Positions 60,895 to 64,000 of a DNA stretch of 64,000 bases are shown here, piece by piece. Below the pieces are notes generated by a model, which saw only the letters and a list, made by a program, of their open reading frames with translations, was not told the DNA's origin and ran no database searches. Position 1 is the first letter of the stretch; every line of letters starts with the position of its first letter. Location of the stretch: positions 1 to 64,000 of the forward strand of contig CACZNF010000001.1 of assembly GCA_902782395.1 (NCBI GenBank), read 5' to 3'. The translations under genes and the position numbers were made by a program. The stretch is from an uncultured Erysipelotrichaceae bacterium. Lineage in GTDB: Bacteria; Bacillota_I; Bacilli_A; RFN20; CAG-826.

Positions 60895-61320
60895 ATGAGA
60901 ACTGGAAAGGATATAGACTTCACTCACGTAGACTTCATAACTTATGCGATTACGGAGTATTGGAATGCGATTCCTATTTTTGAAATAGTGTCTAAGTATA
61001 TAAAACTCTTTCAGATTGATGACGATACGTATTCTGGAGAATTTGAAGATAGCGATGGAATCCATCAAGTTAGAATTCACAAAAGTATAAATACTTGCAC
61101 TGTTGACTTTGAGCCATGTAATCCAGAAGAGTTTATTACTTTATTTGAAGGTGAGGATGTGGATCCTGTGCCAATAATCAAAAAACTAACCGGAGTGGAT
61201 TTGGATGAATATATCAGTGATGTTACTTATAGTGACGGCACTGTCGAATTATTAGATGTTAAAGGAAAAACCCTTTTAATTGGAGATTGGAAAAGAGTAG
61301 TCAATGACAACAATAGATAA
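60895..61320 (+). CDS. Unknown acidic accessory protein
   Basis: 141 residues from ATG 60895 (AAGGTGG 8 bases upstream). The frame opens at 60754, but that would read through the terminator. Acidic, soluble, with repeated short beta/loop pattern (DDTYSGEFEDSDG, SDVTYSDGTVELLD). No family recognised. Followed closely by the WYL gene, whose GGGAG sits at the stop. Confidence 0.55.
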   Translation: MRTGKDIDFTHVDFITYAITEYWNAIPIFEIVSKYIKLFQIDDDTYSGEFEDSDGIHQVRIHKSINTCTVDFEPCNPEEFITLFEGEDVDPVPIIKKLTGVDLDEYISDVTYSDGTVELLDVKGKTLLIGDWKRVVNDNNR

Positions 61321-61334
61321 GGGAGTTTATAATT

Positions 61335-62333
61335 GTGTTAATGATAGAAAATAAGAAAGCATCAATTCTATTGATACTTAAAGTCCTTGAAGAATATTCC
61401 GATGAGAATCATTTTTTAACGCAACAAGACATAATTAACAAAGTTAATGAAATATATGGAATTGAGCTAGAACGCAAATCTGTTGCGTTTTCAATCTACC
61501 TTCTACAAGAATTAGACTATGACATCAATAAATCCCCAAAGGGCGGATATGCATTATTGTCTAGAACTTTTGATAACAGCGAAATTCGTTTTATAACTGA
61601 TGCACTGTTTTCAATGAAGTCGCTAAGTAAAAAACAAGCGACTGTTTTATCTAGGAAACTCAATTCTTGCTTGAGCAAATACCAAAGAAAAGAATATAAC
61701 TACATCTATAAAAGTGGTGATTTTTATGCCTATGAAAATAAGGATTTATTCTACACGTTGGAATTAATCGAAGAAGCTAAGAAAAAAGGCAAAAGAATAT
61801 CCTTCCAGTATTTATCGTTTAACGAAAACGGAGAGCCATATACAAAAATGGATGGGTTCCGCTATATCGTTTCTCCTTATTACTCAGTTAATAGCAATAG
61901 TCGCTACTTCTTGATGTGTAATTATCGAGAAAAATATAGACCAATTCAGTTATTTAGAATTGATTATATGGTTAATCCTAAAATTGAAGACGAATGGCCA
62001 ATTAAACCAATCGAATCGTTGGAAGGAATGAAAGATTTCAACATCTACACCTATTTAAAACATACAGTTTATCTTTTAGAAGGCGATGTTATTTTGGCCT
62101 CATTTAAGATAGAAGATGATAATGCCATTCAATTTGTTGTTGATTGGTTTGGAAAGAATGCTCGTGTTTATAAGAGAAACGGTAACCAATATGCCACAGT
62201 TACAGGAAATGAAAATGCTTTATTTTATTGGTATATGCAATATAGTGAATCATTTACAGTTTTGGCTCCTCAATCACTAGTTCAAAGGGTGAGAGACGAA
62301 GCGGAAAGGATATTAAAAAAACATGGAAAATAG
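61335..62333 (+). CDS. WYL-domain transcription regulator
   Basis: 332 residues: N-terminal winged HTH (about 1-75, LTQQDIINKVNEIYGIELER), a WYL domain (about 135-230, with ISFQYLSF, YIVSPYYSVNSNSRYFLMC and IQLFRIDYM), and a WCX-like C-terminus. WYL proteins bind DNA and sense ligands, and often repress or activate phage-defence genes. Start taken as GTG 61335, 9 bases after GGGAG; ATG 61341 is possible. Overlaps the nuclease gene by 11 bases. Confidence 0.82.
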   Translation: MLMIENKKASILLILKVLEEYSDENHFLTQQDIINKVNEIYGIELERKSVAFSIYLLQELDYDINKSPKGGYALLSRTFDNSEIRFITDALFSMKSLSKKQATVLSRKLNSCLSKYQRKEYNYIYKSGDFYAYENKDLFYTLELIEEAKKKGKRISFQYLSFNENGEPYTKMDGFRYIVSPYYSVNSNSRYFLMCNYREKYRPIQLFRIDYMVNPKIEDEWPIKPIESLEGMKDFNIYTYLKHTVYLLEGDVILASFKIEDDNAIQFVVDWFGKNARVYKRNGNQYATVTGNENALFYWYMQYSESFTVLAPQSLVQRVRDEAERILKKHGK

Positions 62334-63417
62334 CGAGGTTTTTGTAAAACAAGTTGAAAAGCTAAAAAAATCACCAGTCTTTGCGATGTCGTTAGGATCA
62401 AAGGAATTATTTCATTCAAATTTTTGGGCTTTTTTGATGGAGCATAAAGACTATAAAGCTCTTTTGTATTCTTTGTTTCCGGAGCTAGAGCCTAGTGAAA
62501 AAGTCGAAATAAGAAGAGAGTACAAAAACCGAGATATAGTTATAATCTGTAACAATAAAGAATTTGTTATTGAAAATAAGATAAAATCTTATCCTGATTT
62601 AGAACAGTTAAAAAGATATGGGAAAGACCCTAACATGGCCTTTGGCATTGTTACTGGAATTAACAAGCCGCCTTTTGAATTGCCAGATAAATGGAGATTT
62701 GTTTCTTATTCGTCAATAGCAAAAAGGCTAAAAGATGTTATTACAGATGACAAATATTTAGAATCTGTTGTTGCTGATTATTGTGATGTTCTAGATTCAA
62801 TCAACTCTTTAATGAGCCTTTCTTTGAAAGAAACGGACGGGAGATTATCATATTGGTCTCCATCAATCGCCTTACTGGATGATATTAGACTCATGGATGT
62901 TTTTAGAAAATTAAAAGCGGATGACTTTGCTATTCAATGCAATGAATTAAATATCGAAATCCCGAAACTGTTAAATGGACATAAAGGTTGGGAGTTTTAT
63001 ATTTCAAGGTCATTTCACAACGGTAGAGCGACATTGTCGTTTGAATTGTTAAAGTACATAGACGAGCAATATAAAGGCCAAGTGGGAATACAAATTGAAG
63101 ACAATCAATTCCGCTTATTTTTGGGTCTGGCTGAAGGAACAACCAAAACATTAGATGAAATTTTTAATGCTGGTATAAGACTGGGTTGGTTTGATTCATC
63201 ATTTAACAAGAAAACAAATAGAAAAATATTTGGATTTGATACTTCAATGAGCAAAAACCCATGCAGCTACTCTGGTCGCTGGGTTTATCAATACTTTAAT
63301 ACTTGGTCTCAAAACAATCCGAGCATAGAAGAGTATCAAAGATTGAAAACACTAATTAAAGAATACCTTGTCAAAGCAATTTCAATTCTCGATGAGATAG
63401 ATACGAGTTTAATTTAA
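62323..63417 (+). CDS. PD-(D/E)xK superfamily nuclease
   Basis: 364 residues. The active-site core is NRDIVIICNNKEFVIENKIKSYPDLEQLKRY (key Asp, then E-x-K in ENK), preceded by a helix FHSNFWAFLME, as in the PDDEXK_4 group. The C-terminal half is a separate beta-rich domain with LFLGLAEGTTK. Coupled to the WYL regulator, so the pair is probably a small defence cassette. Target unknown. Confidence 0.72.
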   Translation: MENSEVFVKQVEKLKKSPVFAMSLGSKELFHSNFWAFLMEHKDYKALLYSLFPELEPSEKVEIRREYKNRDIVIICNNKEFVIENKIKSYPDLEQLKRYGKDPNMAFGIVTGINKPPFELPDKWRFVSYSSIAKRLKDVITDDKYLESVVADYCDVLDSINSLMSLSLKETDGRLSYWSPSIALLDDIRLMDVFRKLKADDFAIQCNELNIEIPKLLNGHKGWEFYISRSFHNGRATLSFELLKYIDEQYKGQVGIQIEDNQFRLFLGLAEGTTKTLDEIFNAGIRLGWFDSSFNKKTNRKIFGFDTSMSKNPCSYSGRWVYQYFNTWSQNNPSIEEYQRLKTLIKEYLVKAISILDEIDTSLI

Positions 63418-63437
63418 GGCGAAAGGAGGAATACAAT

Positions 63438-63632
63438 ATGCCTTATTACGATATTAAAAGAATCACTTACAAAATTAGAAAGGGTGGTTCAACTATGCAA
63501 AGTTCATATTCTGGAAGTCTAGGTTTCAAACGTCCACAAAGTGAATATGAAGCAAAAAAGATGGCTGAGGAATGGATTCAAAAGAAATATCCAGGCTACG
63601 AAATAGTTGATTTAAAAGTTGAATTTAGATAA
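63438..63632 (+). CDS. Small unknown protein
   Basis: 64 residues, basic and charged (SEYEAKKMAEEWIQKKYPGYEIVDLKVEFR in outline). AAAGGAGG lies 8 bases before ATG 63438. It ends before a hairpin shared with the convergent gene. Not recognised; a second possible start is at 63495. Confidence 0.55.
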   Translation: MPYYDIKRITYKIRKGGSTMQSSYSGSLGFKRPQSEYEAKKMAEEWIQKKYPGYEIVDLKVEFR

Positions 63633-63656
63633 AAGAAAAGCTCCTTTTAGGGAGCT
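63631..63656 (-). terminator. Terminator between convergent genes at the right edge
   Basis: AGCTCC-TTTTAG-GGAGCT stem with a T-rich tail (TTTTCTTTT) on the minus strand, right after the minus-strand stop codon. Confidence 0.75.
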
Positions 63657-63658
63657 AG

Positions 63659-63997
63659 TTACTTGGACATTAAATCGTTTATTTCACCGTTAATGTCATC
63701 AATAGAGATGTTAATCCACTTGCTCAATTGCTCGAGCTTGGTAGGATTCATCTCTTTTAATTTGACCGGAGAGAGTAGTGTGAATTTTTGAATCGCTTCT
63801 CCAATGATGGAGTGGACATACTCACTGATGCGGTTAGCCTCAAACAATTCATCAGCGTACTTTTTCACAGCTTCTGCTCTGTAGCCTTTTTCTTCTTTGA
63901 AGAACGCTAAGTTATAAAGCATCCTAACGCTGTCAAAGAAGGTTCCAAATTTGTGTCTCACCGAAGAGACGGTTTCCGGAAGTTCGTAATCGGACAT
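63659..63997 (-). CDS. Unknown small helical protein at the right edge
   Basis: 112 residues, helical, without membrane segments; landmarks VRHKFGTFFDSVRMLYNLAFF and KYADELFEANRISEYVHS. The ATG is 3 bases from the window edge, so an upstream start is possible. Helical composition might fit a small HEPN-like or antitoxin-like fold but this is not established. Opposite strand to the accessory genes, so it may lie outside the prophage. Confidence 0.5.
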   Translation of the reverse strand: MSDYELPETVSSVRHKFGTFFDSVRMLYNLAFFKEEKGYRAEAVKKYADELFEANRISEYVHSIIGEAIQKFTLLSPVKLKEMNPTKLEQLSKWINISIDDINGEINDLMSK

Positions 63998-64000
63998 AAG

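Noticed and set aside
1..64000. CRISPR array
   Set aside because: No regular direct repeats with unique spacers were seen; the 35606-35808 repeats are too short and mixed in orientation.

Overview
The window looks like chromosome from an AT-rich, low-GC member of the Bacillota, possibly a gut-type Bacilli/Erysipelotrichales/RF39-like lineage. The grounds are strong GGAGG ribosome sites, an ammonium transporter fused to P-II, tRNAs with encoded CCA, HflX, CNNM/CorC proteins, and a Firmicutes-style siphovirus prophage. UGA is used as a stop, for example at the end of hsdM, so this is not a Mycoplasma/Spiroplasma-type code. The assignment is inference from gene content; no species is recognised.

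Region 1 (1-18300) is host backbone: the end of a membrane-protein gene, tRNA-Gly, gltX followed by tRNA-Glu(CUC), a Vat-like acetyltransferase lying between that tRNA and a decayed tRNA-Glu copy, tcdA, the amt-PII fusion, a GNAT protein, a membrane-anchored C39-like protein, a large acidic membrane protein, two tandem CNNM/CorC genes (the first broken by an internal deletion), hflX (with an in-frame deletion that removes G3), a guanylate kinase, a compact Tad/Flp-type pilus operon ending in a 55-residue pilin, acpP, and tRNA-Asn plus tRNA-Glu(UUC).

Region 2 (18460-28200) is a defence island next to tRNA-Glu. It holds a type I restriction-modification operon (hsdM-hsdS-hsdR) with a fourth GIY-YIG/T5orf172-type gene, and a convergent bacterial NACHT NTPase with an N-terminal domain I do not recognise.

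Region 3 (about 28200 to at least 59840) is a siphovirus-type, HK97-fold prophage read left to right. The early and replication module holds a sigma-like protein, a DUF2800 nuclease, a DUF2815 protein, a family A polymerase, a VapE-type primase/helicase, VRR-NUC, SNF2 and a DUF1492 protein. Then come HNH, a possible cos region, TerS, small genes, a metabolic cassette, TerL, portal, ClpP-type protease, capsid, connectors, tail tube, tail chaperone with a -1 frameshift site, tape measure, Dit, Tal with an S74 chaperone domain, baseplate/fibre proteins and holin. No integrase, repressor or endolysin is recognisable inside the window, so the ends are not defined.

The most unusual feature is the cassette between TerS and TerL: a methionine ABC permease (MetI), its lipoprotein (MetQ), a shortened SAM synthetase (MetK) and a ParB-fused DNA methyltransferase, without the MetN ATPase. 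Read together, these genes could import methionine, make SAM and methylate DNA during phage growth, borrowing the host ATPase.

Region 4 (59840-64000) is an accessory tail: an unknown protein, a 47-residue Asp-rich peptide, a small unknown protein, a WYL regulator overlapping a PD-(D/E)xK nuclease (a probable defence pair), a 64-residue protein, and a convergent unknown gene at the right edge.
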